In this document: positions 18,151-27,939 of the stretch, in pieces
How the letters are laid out: each line of letters begins with the position of its first letter
How positions within the stretch are numbered: the stretch's first letter is position 1
DNA from: Flintibacter sp. KGMB00164
GTDB lineage: Bacteria > Bacillota > Clostridia > Oscillospirales > Oscillospiraceae
Assembly: GCF_008727735.1 (NCBI RefSeq)
Contig: NZ_CP044227.1
Location: 2,615,001 to 2,679,000, forward strand
Direction of reading: 5' to 3'
DNA: 64,000 bases
The notes under the pieces: model-generated
Database searches by the model: none
Told to the model about the DNA's origin: nothing
Seen by the model: only the letters and a program-made list of their open reading frames with translations
Made by a program: the position numbers and the translations under genes

Positions 18151-19503
18151 ATGGCGCTGGACGATGAACAACTGTTATTAAAGCAGCTGCCCCACAGTGT
18201 GGAGGCGGAGCAGGCCGTGCTGGGCTCCATGCTCATCGACCCCCGCTGCGTCCCCGAGGTCATTGACCAGCTGCGCCCCGACGACTTCTACCTGCGGCAG
18301 AACCGTGACATCTACGAGACCATCTACTCCATGTTCAACTACTCCCTCACCATCGACCCGGTGACGGTGCTGGAGAACATGAAGCAAAACGGGGTCTATG
18401 ACGAGAACAACTCCCGGGGGTATCTGCTCCAGCTCATGGACACCACCCCCACCGCCGCCAATGTAAAGGAATACATCGGCATCATCAAGGACAAGACCCT
18501 GCTGCGCCGGGTGGCGGAGACAGCGGGCGAGCTCACCGCCCTCATTCAGCAGGGCACCGACACCGGCCAGGACATCCTGGAGGCCGCCGAGCAGCGCATC
18601 TACGCCATCCGCCAGGGCCGGGCCGCCCGGGGTCTGACCCCCATCTCGTCGGTGCTGCTGGATGTATACGACCGTCTCACCGAGCTGGCCGAGAGCGACA
18701 GCGCCATCCCCGGCCTGTCCACCGGTCTCACCGACCTGGACCGGGCTATCTCGGGCCTCAACAAATCCGACCTTATCCTCCTGGCCGCCCGTCCCGGTAT
18801 GGGCAAGACCTCCATGGCCCTGAACATCCTGCTGGAGGCGGGCAAGCGGTCGGGAAAGAACGTGGCCTTTTTCTCCTTGGAAATGAGCCGGGAGCAGCTG
18901 GCTCTCCGCCTCATCTCCAGCGAGTGCTTTGTAGACAATAAGAAGCTGGTCACCGGTAAGCTCACCGAGGAGGACTGGGAGAAGGTGGCGGTGGCCGCCG
19001 ACTCCCTCAACCGCTCCATGATCCTCATTGACGACGACTCCTCGGTCAGCGTGGCCGACATCAACGCCAAGTGCCGCCGGGTGGACAACCTGGGGCTGGT
19101 CATCATCGACTACCTCCAGCTGATGCAGTCCGCCGGCGGAAAGCAGTATTCCGGAGAAAACCGTCAGCAGGTGGTCTCCGACATCTCCCGCGCCCTGAAG
19201 ATCATGGCCAAGGAATTGAACGTCCCCGTTCTCTGTCTCAGCCAGCTCTCCCGTGCCAACGAGAGCCGCAGCGACAAGCGGCCCATGCTCTCCGACCTGC
19301 GTGAGTCGGGCGCCATCGAGCAGGACGCCGACATCGTCATGTTCCTCTACCGGGAGGGCTATTACGACAAAGATACCCCCAACCCCAATTTGGCGGAGTG
19401 TATCATCGCCAAAAACCGCCACGGCGAGACCCGCACCGTGGAGCTGCAATGGCTGCCCGAGTTCACCACCTTCAGCAACATGGAGTGGCAGCACGAGGAG
19501 TAA
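18151..19503 (+). CDS. dnaB: Replicative DNA helicase DnaB
   Basis: The 450-residue protein is a full-length DnaB (DnaC in Bacillus naming). The N-terminal domain begins LPHSVEAEQAVLGSMLID. The RecA-like ATPase has Walker A ARPGMGKTS near 215, Walker B LVIIDYLQLM near 310 and the DLRESGAIEQDADIVMFLYR segment near 385. It unwinds DNA at the replication fork as a hexamer. No intein is present. The ATG follows AAAGGAGG by 8 bases. tilS starts 27 bp after its stop. Confidence 0.98.
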   Translation: MALDDEQLLLKQLPHSVEAEQAVLGSMLIDPRCVPEVIDQLRPDDFYLRQNRDIYETIYSMFNYSLTIDPVTVLENMKQNGVYDENNSRGYLLQLMDTTPTAANVKEYIGIIKDKTLLRRVAETAGELTALIQQGTDTGQDILEAAEQRIYAIRQGRAARGLTPISSVLLDVYDRLTELAESDSAIPGLSTGLTDLDRAISGLNKSDLILLAARPGMGKTSMALNILLEAGKRSGKNVAFFSLEMSREQLALRLISSECFVDNKKLVTGKLTEEDWEKVAVAADSLNRSMILIDDDSSVSVADINAKCRRVDNLGLVIIDYLQLMQSAGGKQYSGENRQQVVSDISRALKIMAKELNVPVLCLSQLSRANESRSDKRPMLSDLRESGAIEQDADIVMFLYREGYYDKDTPNPNLAECIIAKNRHGETRTVELQWLPEFTTFSNMEWQHEE

Positions 19504-19530
19504 GCCGAATTTTTCCCTTTTGGAGTGGTT

Positions 19531-20943
19531 ATGAGCGACCGTATGGAACAACTGATCCAGGAACACCGCCTCATCCCCCCCGGCAGCACGGTGCTGTGCG
19601 CTGTGTCCGGAGGGGCGGACTCGGTATACCTGCTTCATCGGCTCTACTGCCTGCGGCGGGAGCTGAACTTCACCCTGGTGGCCGCCCACTATGACCACCG
19701 CCTGCGGGGTGCGGAATCCACACAGGACGCCAAATTTGTGGAAGAATTTGTCCGGCTGTGCTGTCCCGCTGAGCGTCTCTACACCCCGGAAGGTCCCGGC
19801 AAGGAACTGCCCGGGGTGAGACTCATCACCGGCGGCGGCGACGTGGCTGGGGAAGCGGCCCGGCTGCGCCAAGGCCTGGAGGAGACCGCCCGGCAGATGC
19901 GCTACGCCTTTCTCCAAACTGCCGCTCAAGAGGTGGGGGCGAATCTCATTGCCACCGCCCACAACGCCAGCGACAACGCCGAGACGGTGCTGCTCCACTT
20001 AGGCCGGGGCAGTGGTCTGCGGGGTCTGGCGGGGATGCCTCCCAAGCGAGGCAATCTCATTCGTCCCCTGCTCACCACCTCCCGGGAGGAGATCGAGAAC
20101 TACCTGCGCTACCGCGGCCTCCCCTGGCGGGAGGACGCCACCAATCGGGACGACGCCTACGCCCGCAACCGGCTGCGCCACCAGGTGCTGCCGGTGCTGG
20201 AGGACCTGTTCCCTGGGTTTCTCTCCCGCATCAGCCAGACCTGCGCCCACCTGCAGGAGGACGAGGACTACCTCTCTTCCCTGGCCGCCCAGGCGGTGGA
20301 GAGCGCCCGGTGGGAGGGGGAGGATCGGATTCTCCCTGCCGCTGCCCTGGCTGACCAGCCCCAGAGCGTGGCCATCCGGGGCGCCCGGATGCTCATCGGC
20401 TCCATGACGGCAGGCAACGACAACTGCGCGGCCCCCCATCTGGAGGGGCTGCTGAACCTTTGCCGGGGGAGCGATCCCTCCGCCCGGCTGGATCTGCCCG
20501 GCGGACTCACCGCCCGGCGCCGCTACGGAGAGCTGGTGCTCTCCCGCTCTGCCCCCACTCCCCTGTCCCCCAGGGATCTGAACCTGGCGGGAGAGACCCG
20601 GGCCGGAGACTGGACCGTGCGCTGCCTCCCCGGCACCTACCAGGGAGAGCGGCAGTCCCCCCTGGACTGCTGGCTGGCCCAGGAAGCGGCTCCCATGCCC
20701 ACCCTGCGCCCCCGGCGCACCAGGGATGTGCTGGCCCCGCCCGGGCGGCACGAAAAGAGCGTAAAAAAGTGGATGATCGACACGAAAATCCCCGCCTGCT
20801 GCCGGGACGCCGTCCCTGTGGTGGACGCAGGCGGCATCGCCGCCGCTGTGGCCCTGCTGGGCCCCCACCGGGATTTCGTGCCCCGGAAGGGACAGCTCAG
20901 CTGGCACATCACCTTTGTTCCCCCGGACTATCTGGCCCGTTAG
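19531..20943 (+). CDS. tilS: tRNA(Ile)-lysidine synthetase
   Basis: The 470-residue enzyme has the PP-loop SGGADSVYLLHRL near residue 29 and the downstream VAAHYDHRLRG and ATAHNASDNAETVLLHLGRG segments. It modifies cytidine 34 of tRNA-Ile (CAU) to lysidine so that it reads AUA. The C-terminal substrate-binding domain (about 380-465) includes KSVKKWMIDTKIP. ATG 19531 follows TGGAG; a GTG two codons upstream is less well placed. It is followed by hpt and ftsH, the order common to many Firmicutes. Confidence 0.96.
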   Translation: MSDRMEQLIQEHRLIPPGSTVLCAVSGGADSVYLLHRLYCLRRELNFTLVAAHYDHRLRGAESTQDAKFVEEFVRLCCPAERLYTPEGPGKELPGVRLITGGGDVAGEAARLRQGLEETARQMRYAFLQTAAQEVGANLIATAHNASDNAETVLLHLGRGSGLRGLAGMPPKRGNLIRPLLTTSREEIENYLRYRGLPWREDATNRDDAYARNRLRHQVLPVLEDLFPGFLSRISQTCAHLQEDEDYLSSLAAQAVESARWEGEDRILPAAALADQPQSVAIRGARMLIGSMTAGNDNCAAPHLEGLLNLCRGSDPSARLDLPGGLTARRRYGELVLSRSAPTPLSPRDLNLAGETRAGDWTVRCLPGTYQGERQSPLDCWLAQEAAPMPTLRPRRTRDVLAPPGRHEKSVKKWMIDTKIPACCRDAVPVVDAGGIAAAVALLGPHRDFVPRKGQLSWHITFVPPDYLAR

Positions 20944-21013
20944 GCGTCAGATTCCGCCCCCTTTCCCCAGGGGAATATGCTACTCTACTGTATTGTGAGG
21001 AAGGAAGAAAACT

Positions 21014-21556
21014 ATGTTAGAGAAAGACATCCAGGAAGTCCTGTTTTCCCAGCAGCAGCTGGAGGAGCGCGTGGACCAGATCGCCCAGGAGATCACCCGG
21101 GACTACGCTGGTAAGGAGATCGTCCTGATCAGCGTACTGCGGGGCTCCTTCGTGTTCATGGCCGACCTGTGCCGCCGCATCGACCTGCCCTGCACCATCG
21201 ACTTTATGTCCGTCTCCTCCTACGGAAGCGGCACCTCCTCCACCGGCCAGGTTCAGATCACCAAGGACCTGTCCGGGGATATCTCCGGCAAGCACATCCT
21301 GGTGGTGGAGGACATTCTGGACTCGGGCAACACCCTGAGCTACCTGCTCAAGCTGCTGGAGCAGCGCAAGCCCGCCTCCATCCGTCTGTGCACCCTGCTG
21401 GACAAGCCCGAGCGCCGGGTCAAGCCTGTGGAGGTCCACTACTCCGGCTTTACCATCCCCGACGCCTTCGTGGTAGGCTACGGCCTGGACTACGCCGAGC
21501 ACTACCGCAACCTGCCCTACATCGGCATCCTGAAACCCGAAGTCTACGGGGGCTGA
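21014..21556 (+). CDS. hpt: Hypoxanthine phosphoribosyltransferase
   Basis: The 180-residue purine salvage enzyme joins hypoxanthine or guanine to PRPP. It shows ISVLRGSFVFMADLCRRI near residue 37, the PRPP-binding loop VVEDILDSGNTLSYL near 97 and the C-terminal VVGYGLDYAEHYRNLPYIG. The ATG follows a GAGGAAGGAAG ribosome site. It sits 70 bp after tilS and 94 bp before ftsH. Confidence 0.97.
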   Translation: MLEKDIQEVLFSQQQLEERVDQIAQEITRDYAGKEIVLISVLRGSFVFMADLCRRIDLPCTIDFMSVSSYGSGTSSTGQVQITKDLSGDISGKHILVVEDILDSGNTLSYLLKLLEQRKPASIRLCTLLDKPERRVKPVEVHYSGFTIPDAFVVGYGLDYAEHYRNLPYIGILKPEVYGG

Positions 21557-21650
21557 GCCCCTTTGAAATTCGCAGCGGCGGAATCCAGCCCCATGGGGTG
21601 TGCCGGTTGGCGGACCGCCAGCCCCATCCGCCGGAAAGGAAGTGAGTCCC

Positions 21651-23531
21651 TTGAAGCGCTTTAGCCCAAGGGATCTGGCCCTGTACCTGATGCTCTTGCT
21701 GCTCACCCTCTTTGCGGTGAACACCCTGCAGCAGATGAACCGGGCCGACGATCCCTCCTACAGCCAGATCCGCACCCTGTTTGAGCAGGAGAAGGTCAAA
21801 AACTTCTCCGTGAAGGACAATGTGCTCACCATGACGGTACGTGGAGAGGGCGACGACACCTCCACCGTTACCTATGAGCTGTCCAATTTCTATGTCTTTT
21901 ACAACGACCTGCATGAGCTCATCGACCAGCAGCGCTCCGAAGGGATCATTGAGGACTATGACTATCCCATGGGCGTGCAGGGCTCCTGGTGGTATCAGTA
22001 TCTGCCCTACCTGCTGGTCATCCTGGTGATGGCAGGGCTTGCCTACATGCTCTTCCTGCGTCAAAGCGCCGCCAGCGGCGGTGGCGGCGGCCCCGGTCCC
22101 AACCGCTTCGGTCACGCCCGCACCCGCACCCTGGCCGACCAGGGCAAGAAGGTCACCTTCAACGATGTGGCGGGCGCCGACGAGGAGAAGGAGGAGCTGC
22201 AGGAGATCGTGGAGTTTCTCCGGGATCCCCAGCGCTTTACCGCCCTGGGCGCACGCATCCCCAAGGGCGTGCTGCTGGTTGGCCCTCCGGGCACCGGTAA
22301 GACCCTCATCGCCAAGGCGGTGGCGGGCGAGGCCGGAGTCCACTTCCTGTCCATCTCGGGCTCTGACTTTGTGGAGCTGTACGTAGGCGTGGGCGCCAGC
22401 CGTGTCCGGGATCTCTTCGACCAGGCCAAGAAGGAAGCCCCGGCCATCGTGTTCATCGACGAGATCGACGCGGTGGGCCGTCAGCGCGGCGCAGGCCTTG
22501 GCGGCGGCCACGACGAGCGCGAGCAGACCCTGAACCAGCTGCTGGTGGAGATGGACGGCTTTGCCAGCAACGAGGGGGTCATCGTCATGGCGGCCACCAA
22601 CCGCCAGGATATTCTGGACCCCGCCCTGCTGCGTCCCGGCCGGTTTGACCGGCAGATCTATGTGGGCCTGCCCGACATCAAGGGCCGGGAGGAGATCCTG
22701 AAGGTCCACGCCCGCAAAAAACCTCTGGCCGAGGACGTATCCCTCAGTGACATCGCCAAGGCTACCGCCGGCTTTACCGGCGCCGACCTGGAGAACCTCC
22801 TCAACGAGGCGGCCCTGCTGGCCGCCCGGGGCGGACAGCGGTTCATCTCCATGGCCGACCTCCACGAGGCCATGATGAAGGTGATCGCCGGTCCGGAGAA
22901 GAAGAGCCGGGTGGTCACCCCCCACGCCAAGCGCCTTACCGCCTACCATGAGGCCGGTCACGCTGTGGTCATTCACGAGCTGGAGACCCAGGACCCGGTA
23001 CACCAGATCACCATCATCCCCCGTGGCGGCGCGGGCGGCATGACCATCTCCCTGCCCCAGGAGGACCGCTCCTACATGTCCCGCCGGGAGCTGGAGGAGC
23101 ACATCGCCGTGTGTCTGGGCGGCCGGGTGGCCGAGCAGCTGGTGCTGGGGGATATCTCCACCGGCGCCTCCAGCGACATCCAGAAGGCCTCCTCCATCGC
23201 CCGGAACATGGTCACCAAGTACGGCATGAGCGAGAAGCTGGGCACCATCGCCTACACCAGCGAGAGCAACGAGGTGTTCATTGGCCGCACCATGGCCCAG
23301 TCCCGCAGCTACTCTGAGGAAGTTGCCGGCCTCATCGACGAGGAGGTCAAGTCCATTGTGGACACCGCCTACCGCCGCTGTGAGGACATCCTCTCCCAGC
23401 ACCGCAGCCAGCTGGAGCTTACCGCCCAGTATCTGCTGGCCCACGAGGTGATGAGCGGCGAGACCTTCCAGAAGGTCTTTACCGACCCCGACGACGAGGT
23501 CTTTGAGGGCCTCATCCCCGCGGAATCCTGA
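21651..23531 (+). CDS. ftsH: ATP-dependent zinc metalloprotease FtsH
   Basis: The 626-residue membrane protease has two N-terminal membrane helices (about 8-25 and 112-132) around a short outer domain and a Gly-rich linker. The AAA ATPase has Walker A GPPGTGKT, Walker [10 protein letters not shown], and [21 protein letters not shown]. The zinc motif HEAGH lies near residue 433. FtsH degrades damaged membrane and short-lived cytosolic proteins. The start is TTG at 21651, with GGAAAGGAAGTGAG upstream; the further open frame to 21600 lacks homology. A strong terminator follows, closing the tilS-hpt-ftsH group. Confidence 0.97.
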   Translation: MKRFSPRDLALYLMLLLLTLFAVNTLQQMNRADDPSYSQIRTLFEQEKVKNFSVKDNVLTMTVRGEGDDTSTVTYELSNFYVFYNDLHELIDQQRSEGIIEDYDYPMGVQGSWWYQYLPYLLVILVMAGLAYMLFLRQSAASGGGGGPGPNRFGHARTRTLADQGKKVTFNDVAGADEEKEELQEIVEFLRDPQRFTALGARIPKGVLLVGPPGTGKTLIAKAVAGEAGVHFLSISGSDFVELYVGVGASRVRDLFDQAKKEAPAIVFIDEIDAVGRQRGAGLGGGHDEREQTLNQLLVEMDGFASNEGVIVMAATNRQDILDPALLRPGRFDRQIYVGLPDIKGREEILKVHARKKPLAEDVSLSDIAKATAGFTGADLENLLNEAALLAARGGQRFISMADLHEAMMKVIAGPEKKSRVVTPHAKRLTAYHEAGHAVVIHELETQDPVHQITIIPRGGAGGMTISLPQEDRSYMSRRELEEHIAVCLGGRVAEQLVLGDISTGASSDIQKASSIARNMVTKYGMSEKLGTIAYTSESNEVFIGRTMAQSRSYSEEVAGLIDEEVKSIVDTAYRRCEDILSQHRSQLELTAQYLLAHEVMSGETFQKVFTDPDDEVFEGLIPAES

Positions 23532-23538
23532 TAAAATG

Positions 23539-23573
23539 AAACGCCAGACCGGACATTCCGGTCTGGCGTTTTC
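23539..23573 (+). terminator. Terminator after ftsH
   Basis: AAACGCCAGACCGGA and TCCGGTCTGGCGTTT form a perfect 15-bp stem with a CAT loop; the U-run is short (TTTTC). Confidence 0.85.
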
Positions 23574-23587
23574 ATATTTAATCGATT

Positions 23588-24700
23588 TTAATCGGTCGTC
23601 GCGTCGCTCTGAGTGTCCGTCTCGGTTTCCGTACCGCTCTCCGCGTCGGTCTCCTCCTCGGTCTCCTCCACCGCCGTGAGATTATCCACGGTCATGGAGA
23701 ACAGGGAGCCGATCTCGTTGGAGGGAATGAGGTAGATGATGGGGTCGTCGTCCAGCATGGCGTAGTAGCTCTCGCCGCCCTCGGCCAGGGCGCCCAGAGT
23801 GAGGGTCATGGTCTTTTCCTCGTCGCCGTCGGTGTACACTACGGTGAGCACCCCAACGGGGGTATCCAGGCCGCAGTCGGTGCGGGTCTGGGCCTGTTTG
23901 TGGTAGTCATAGCAGTCGGAGAAGGCCAACTCAGACAGCTGAGCCATGAGACTGATGAAGGTGGTATTGTCCTCAGACACGGTCTGGCCGTCCACTTTCC
24001 AGACAATGGTGGTCTCCTCCTCGCTGGAATCTGCACTGGAATCGGAACTGGTGTCCGCACTGGAGTCAGAGCTGGAGTCCTCGGCAGGCTCACTCTCGGT
24101 CTCTTCCTTCACCAGGGTGACGGTACTCTCCCCGCTGGTCCAGGTAACAGACTGGATGTTGTCCTCGCTGATGCTGGGGAATTCGGCCAGGGCGATGAGC
24201 TCATCTACCTGGATATCCAGGGCGGTGGGCAGGGTGCTGGCAATGGTGTAGACGGTGTCGCTCCCATCCACCTTGGCGTAGTAGTCGCCGCTGTCCGCGG
24301 TGCTGCCGATGAGCAGCTTCACCTGGGTCCCATCCTCATCGGTGAGATTTACCTCCATGGTGGGGGCATCCAGGCCGTAGGAGGTTAGGTCCTCCGGGTC
24401 GGAGATGGTCCGCACCGCAGCCAGCGTACCCGCCTGTCCCGCCAGGTCGTCCAGAGCATCCTGATCGGTGGGGAAGTCGCTGTCGTCGTCCCGGGTCCAG
24501 CCCTCCTCCCCCTTGGTGAAGGAGTAGGTGCCGTACTGATTGGTAAAGGTCAGGGCGGTGGGATCGCTGAGCTGGGTGATGTAGACGGTTTCGTCCACCT
24601 CACTCTGGCTCTGGTTCCAGGTGCGAAGCCCAACGTAGCCAGCCGCGCACACTACCACCACGGCCGCCAGGGCAATGAGGGTCTTGCTTTGCTTGGTCAT
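23588..24700 (-). CDS. DUF4340 protein of a Gld-like ABC system
   Basis: The 370-residue protein has one N-terminal membrane helix (KTLIALAAVVVVCAAGYVG) and an extracytoplasmic DUF4340-type region whose biochemical role is unknown. Two low-complexity stretches stand out: an S/D/E/A-rich linker near 185-215 (SSSDSSADTSSDSSADSS) and a T/E/D/S-rich C-terminus. ATG 24700 overlaps the stop of the GldG-like gene in an ATGA arrangement, so the two are translationally coupled. It is the last of four genes, ATPase-permease-GldG-DUF4340. DUF4340 next to GldG-like ABC genes is a recurrent pairing in gut Clostridia (from memory). Confidence 0.82.
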   Translation of the reverse strand: MTKQSKTLIALAAVVVVCAAGYVGLRTWNQSQSEVDETVYITQLSDPTALTFTNQYGTYSFTKGEEGWTRDDDSDFPTDQDALDDLAGQAGTLAAVRTISDPEDLTSYGLDAPTMEVNLTDEDGTQVKLLIGSTADSGDYYAKVDGSDTVYTIASTLPTALDIQVDELIALAEFPSISEDNIQSVTWTSGESTVTLVKEETESEPAEDSSSDSSADTSSDSSADSSEEETTIVWKVDGQTVSEDNTTFISLMAQLSELAFSDCYDYHKQAQTRTDCGLDTPVGVLTVVYTDGDEEKTMTLTLGALAEGGESYYAMLDDDPIIYLIPSNEIGSLFSMTVDNLTAVEETEEETDAESGTETETDTQSDATTD

Positions 24701-26079
24701 AGTTTCCTCCGTTTCATCCAGAACACGAAGCCGCACACCAGGATACCCACCGGCAGGATGATTAGGTAGGTGGTGCTCCAAAGCCCGGGGTTCTGGATGG
24801 TGTTGTAGGTGGTCTCCAGGCTCTTGGAGGGGATGGACATGGTGCTGGCATCGTCAAAGGTGGCGGTGAGGGCATTCATAAACAGGGTCTGGTTGACCAG
24901 GCTGGGATTCTGGGAGATGATCTGGCCGTTGAGCAGAGAGGAACTGCCGAACACGGTGAGCCGTCCGCCGTCAGAGCCATCGGCCACCGCGCCCAGAATA
25001 TAGGTCCCCTGGGTCTGCTGGTCGTCCTCGGTCACCGCCAAACCCTGGCCGGTGGTGGACAGGAAGGTGGTGATGGTCCAGTCTTCGTCGGTGCCGGGAT
25101 CCAGTGCCTCAAAGCCACGGGAGTTGGTAAACAGGGTCAGAGAGTCGCTGTCACAGCCGTCGGTAACGGGGCTGTAAGTGGACAGCACGCCGCAGATGGC
25201 AAAGGCAGAGCCCAGCTGAGGATAGTAGCTGCCCGGATCGGCGATGTAACCGTCCACCAGCTTCAGCCCTCGGCTCTCCAGCAGGCCCTCCCAGTTGGGC
25301 AGGGAGGTGAGGGTATCGCCGGGCAGGAATACCATGTGGCCGCCGCCGGTCAGATACTCCTCCAGCAGGGTGCGCTCACTCTCGGACAGGTCGGTGGAGG
25401 GGGCGTTGACCACCAGCACGTCACAGTCCTCCGGCACGCCGCCCTCCAGGGCGGGGCTGACGCTCTCCAGATTCAGGTTGGCCTTTTCAATGGCGGAGAC
25501 GATGGGGTCGGACAGATCTTCCTCCCCGTGGCCGGTGACGGTATAGACCGTGTGGTTGGCGTCACTGGTAACATAATCTACCGCAGAGGTGAGCTGGCCC
25601 TCGGCATCGAAGGTGCTCTCGGTCATGGAGAAGTAGCTGGTATAGGTGGATGTGATAATATCAGAGAAGGGAATGTCCCGGGACTTGCCGGTCTCCTCGC
25701 ATAGCACTACCACGCTGTCGCTGTCCGCGTCATACTGGCTGGCCTGCTGAGGGTGGGCCACCGGGTCCACGTAGCTCAGAGACAGGTGGGAGGACAGGGC
25801 TACATACCGGTCCAGGAACTTTTCAATGCGGGCGTCGGTGGTTCCATCCTCCGCCAGCACCACGATCTGGACGTCCTGTTCAAGGCCGGACAGGAAGTCC
25901 TTGGACGTGTCGGTGATCTCATAGAGACTGTTGTCGGTCAGGTCAAATTCCTTCCAGTTGGAGGGCAGCTGCCCCATCATCAGGTTCACCAGAACCACCA
26001 CCGCCAGGACACCGGCGGTCACGCCCGCCAGATAGCCTCCCTGGCGCAGGGAGCGGGAAATTTTTGCTTTGTTTTTCAT
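24697..26079 (-). CDS. GldG-like ABC transporter auxiliary protein
   Basis: The 460-residue protein has membrane helices at the N-terminus (GGYLAGVTAGVLAVVVLVNLMM) and C-terminus (YLIILPVGILVCGFVFWM) flanking a soluble domain like the ABC_transp_aux region of GldG. The stretch DLTDNSLYEITDTSKDFLSGL near residue 45 is characteristic. In Bacteroidetes GldG belongs to a gliding ABC complex; in Firmicutes the role is unknown. ATG 26079 follows GGGAGGTGGAAAGA; a GTG three codons upstream overlaps the ribosome site. The permease gene ends 15 bp upstream. Confidence 0.85.
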   Translation of the reverse strand: MKNKAKISRSLRQGGYLAGVTAGVLAVVVLVNLMMGQLPSNWKEFDLTDNSLYEITDTSKDFLSGLEQDVQIVVLAEDGTTDARIEKFLDRYVALSSHLSLSYVDPVAHPQQASQYDADSDSVVVLCEETGKSRDIPFSDIITSTYTSYFSMTESTFDAEGQLTSAVDYVTSDANHTVYTVTGHGEEDLSDPIVSAIEKANLNLESVSPALEGGVPEDCDVLVVNAPSTDLSESERTLLEEYLTGGGHMVFLPGDTLTSLPNWEGLLESRGLKLVDGYIADPGSYYPQLGSAFAICGVLSTYSPVTDGCDSDSLTLFTNSRGFEALDPGTDEDWTITTFLSTTGQGLAVTEDDQQTQGTYILGAVADGSDGGRLTVFGSSSLLNGQIISQNPSLVNQTLFMNALTATFDDASTMSIPSKSLETTYNTIQNPGLWSTTYLIILPVGILVCGFVFWMKRRKL

Positions 26080-26094
26080 TCTTTCCACCTCCCG

Positions 26095-26799
26095 TTAAGA
26101 CCAGCGGCGCTTCTGAAGCCCCTGAATGGTGAGGAATACAAACAGCCCCGCCAAAGACAGGTAGAGCACCACGCCACCCAGGTCAAACATGCTGTACTGC
26201 ACAAAGTTATAGAAGGTCTGAGTGAAGGAGAAGGCAGACAGCAGGTCACCCAGGGCAGAGGGCAGAAACCCGGTGAGATCGTCCCACAGGTACAGGATGA
26301 GCAACACGGCAAAGGTGCTCACCGCGGAGATGATCTGGCTCTCGGTGAGAGAGGAGAGGAACATGCCGATGGCCAGAAATACGCAGCCCATAAGGAAAAA
26401 TGCAAAGAGCGCCGCGTAGTCGGACAGCAGCCGGGCCTCCCCGTTCATGGCGATGATCAGCGGGCAGAAGGCCATCAGCGCCACGGGGATGAGAAACACC
26501 GTGACCATGGCAAAGTACTTGCCCAGCACCACTCCGGTGAGGGTGACGGGGGAAGTGAGCAGCAGCTGGTCGGTGCGGCTGTGGCGCTCCTCCGCCATGG
26601 ACTTCATGGTCAGAATGGGGATGGTGATGAGCAGGATGCTCATGAGGCTGTACAGGGTATAGGAAAACTGGGGCAGGCCGTTATAGAGGTTGTAGGCCAT
26701 AAAATAGATGCCGGTAAAGAAGATCAGCACCGCCACAAAGACATAGCCGATCATGGAATTGAAATAGGAGCTCAGCTCCCGCTTATAGATGGCTGTCAT
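26095..26799 (-). CDS. ABC-2 type permease (GldF-like)
   Basis: The 234-residue protein has six predicted membrane helices and begins MTAIYKRELSSYFNSMIGY, the usual N-terminus of ABC-2 permeases of the NosY/GldF type. The EERHSRTDQLLLTSPVT segment near residue 70 is typical. It forms the channel of the transporter with the ATPase encoded just upstream; the start codon overlaps the ATPase stop (ATGA). The transported substrate is unknown. Confidence 0.9.
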   Translation of the reverse strand: MTAIYKRELSSYFNSMIGYVFVAVLIFFTGIYFMAYNLYNGLPQFSYTLYSLMSILLITIPILTMKSMAEERHSRTDQLLLTSPVTLTGVVLGKYFAMVTVFLIPVALMAFCPLIIAMNGEARLLSDYAALFAFFLMGCVFLAIGMFLSSLTESQIISAVSTFAVLLILYLWDDLTGFLPSALGDLLSAFSFTQTFYNFVQYSMFDLGGVVLYLSLAGLFVFLTIQGLQKRRWS

Positions 26800-27770
26800 T
26801 GGGCTGCCTCCTTTTCTTCCCCTTGCTCCTCCTCCACATCATCAGAGGTGAGTTTTAGGAAGATATCTTCCAGGGTCAGGGTATCCCGGCGCAGCTCCAG
26901 CAGTGGGAGCCCCTGGCGGGCACAGGTCTGGAACACGGCCTCCCGCAGGTCCTCCCCGGCGGCGCTCTCCAGACGGAAGGCGCAGCAGTCTGCCTCCAGG
27001 CAGTCATGCTGGGTCAGGGCAGTAATTCCGGGCAGCAGGGCCAGCTGGGACTGAACCAGCTCCCCCTCTCCCCGGACCACCACCTCCAGGGCGGGGTTGC
27101 CGGACAGGGAGCGCTCCAGCTCGGCGGGCTCCCCGGCGGCTACCTTCTTGCCGTGGTGGATGATGAGCAGGTGGTCGCACACCTCCTGCACCTCAGAGAG
27201 GATGTGGGAGCTGAGGATGACGGTATGCTCCTGGGCCAGCTGGCGGATGAGGGTACGCATCTCCAAAATCTGCTTGGGGTCCAGGCCCACGGTGGGCTCA
27301 TCCAGAATGAGCACCTTGGGGAAGCCCAGCAGCGCCTGGGCCAAGCCTACACGCTGGCGGTAGCCCTTGGACAGGTTGCGAATGAGGCGGCCCAGCACCT
27401 GGTCCACCCCGGTCATCTCGGCCACCCGGTCCACCTGGGCCTCCCGCTCACTCTTAGGCACCTTTTTCAGCTGGGCGGCGAAGCGTAAATACTCGTCCAC
27501 CGTCATATCCATATAGAGGGGGGGCAGCTCGGGCAGATAGCCAATGCACCGCTTGGCCTTCTCCGGCTCCTTGGTCACACTGAACCCATCCACCAGGATC
27601 TCCCCGGAGGTGGGACCCAGATAGCCGGTCATCAGGTTCATGGTAGTGGATTTGCCCGCGCCGTTTGGCCCCAGAAAGCCAAAAATCTGGCCGTCCGGCA
27701 CGGTAAAGCTGAGGTGATCCACCGCCAGGCGATTCCCGTACTGTTTGACCAGATCACGCACTTCGATCAA
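26796..27770 (-). CDS. ABC transporter ATP-binding protein (GldA-like)
   Basis: The 324-residue ATPase has Walker A GPNGAGKST near residue 39, the signature LSKGYRQRVGLAQAL, Walker B VLILDEPTVGLD and the H-loop in VILSSHILSEVQ. A C-terminal extension of about 100 residues follows, as in other ABC-2 ATPases. The start is TTG at 27770 (residues read (M)IEVRDLVKQYG), supported by AGGAGG 8 bases upstream. A longer frame to 28052 runs into the divergent promoter. First gene of the four-gene Gld-like operon. Confidence 0.93.
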   Translation of the reverse strand: MIEVRDLVKQYGNRLAVDHLSFTVPDGQIFGFLGPNGAGKSTTMNLMTGYLGPTSGEILVDGFSVTKEPEKAKRCIGYLPELPPLYMDMTVDEYLRFAAQLKKVPKSEREAQVDRVAEMTGVDQVLGRLIRNLSKGYRQRVGLAQALLGFPKVLILDEPTVGLDPKQILEMRTLIRQLAQEHTVILSSHILSEVQEVCDHLLIIHHGKKVAAGEPAELERSLSGNPALEVVVRGEGELVQSQLALLPGITALTQHDCLEADCCAFRLESAAGEDLREAVFQTCARQGLPLLELRRDTLTLEDIFLKLTSDDVEEEQGEEKEAAQ

Positions 27771-27888
27771 AACACAGACCTCCTTGCTGTTGTTGAATCG
27801 CAACCATGTTACCCCATAGACCTGAAACTTTCCTGAAAGAGTGGTAAACATTTTGTGAAAGCACCTGGGAAAGCAGGAAGAATGTGGC

Positions 27889-27917
27889 TTGTGCCCCAAA
27901 GGACAGCAAGGTATAAT
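27889..27917 (+). promoter_or_regulatory. Promoter of the DUF3048 lipoprotein gene
   Basis: -35 TTGTGC (27889-27894), 17-base spacer, -10 TATAAT (27912-27917). The expected transcript start lies only a few bases before the AAAGGAGG ribosome site, giving a very short leader. Confidence 0.65.
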
Positions 27918-27939
27918 GGACGCAAAGGAGGAATGTCCT

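Noticed and set aside
18178-19998. A 606-codon minus-strand open frame opposite dnaB and tilS
   Set aside because: It is antisense to two well-conserved genes and has no ribosome site or domain.
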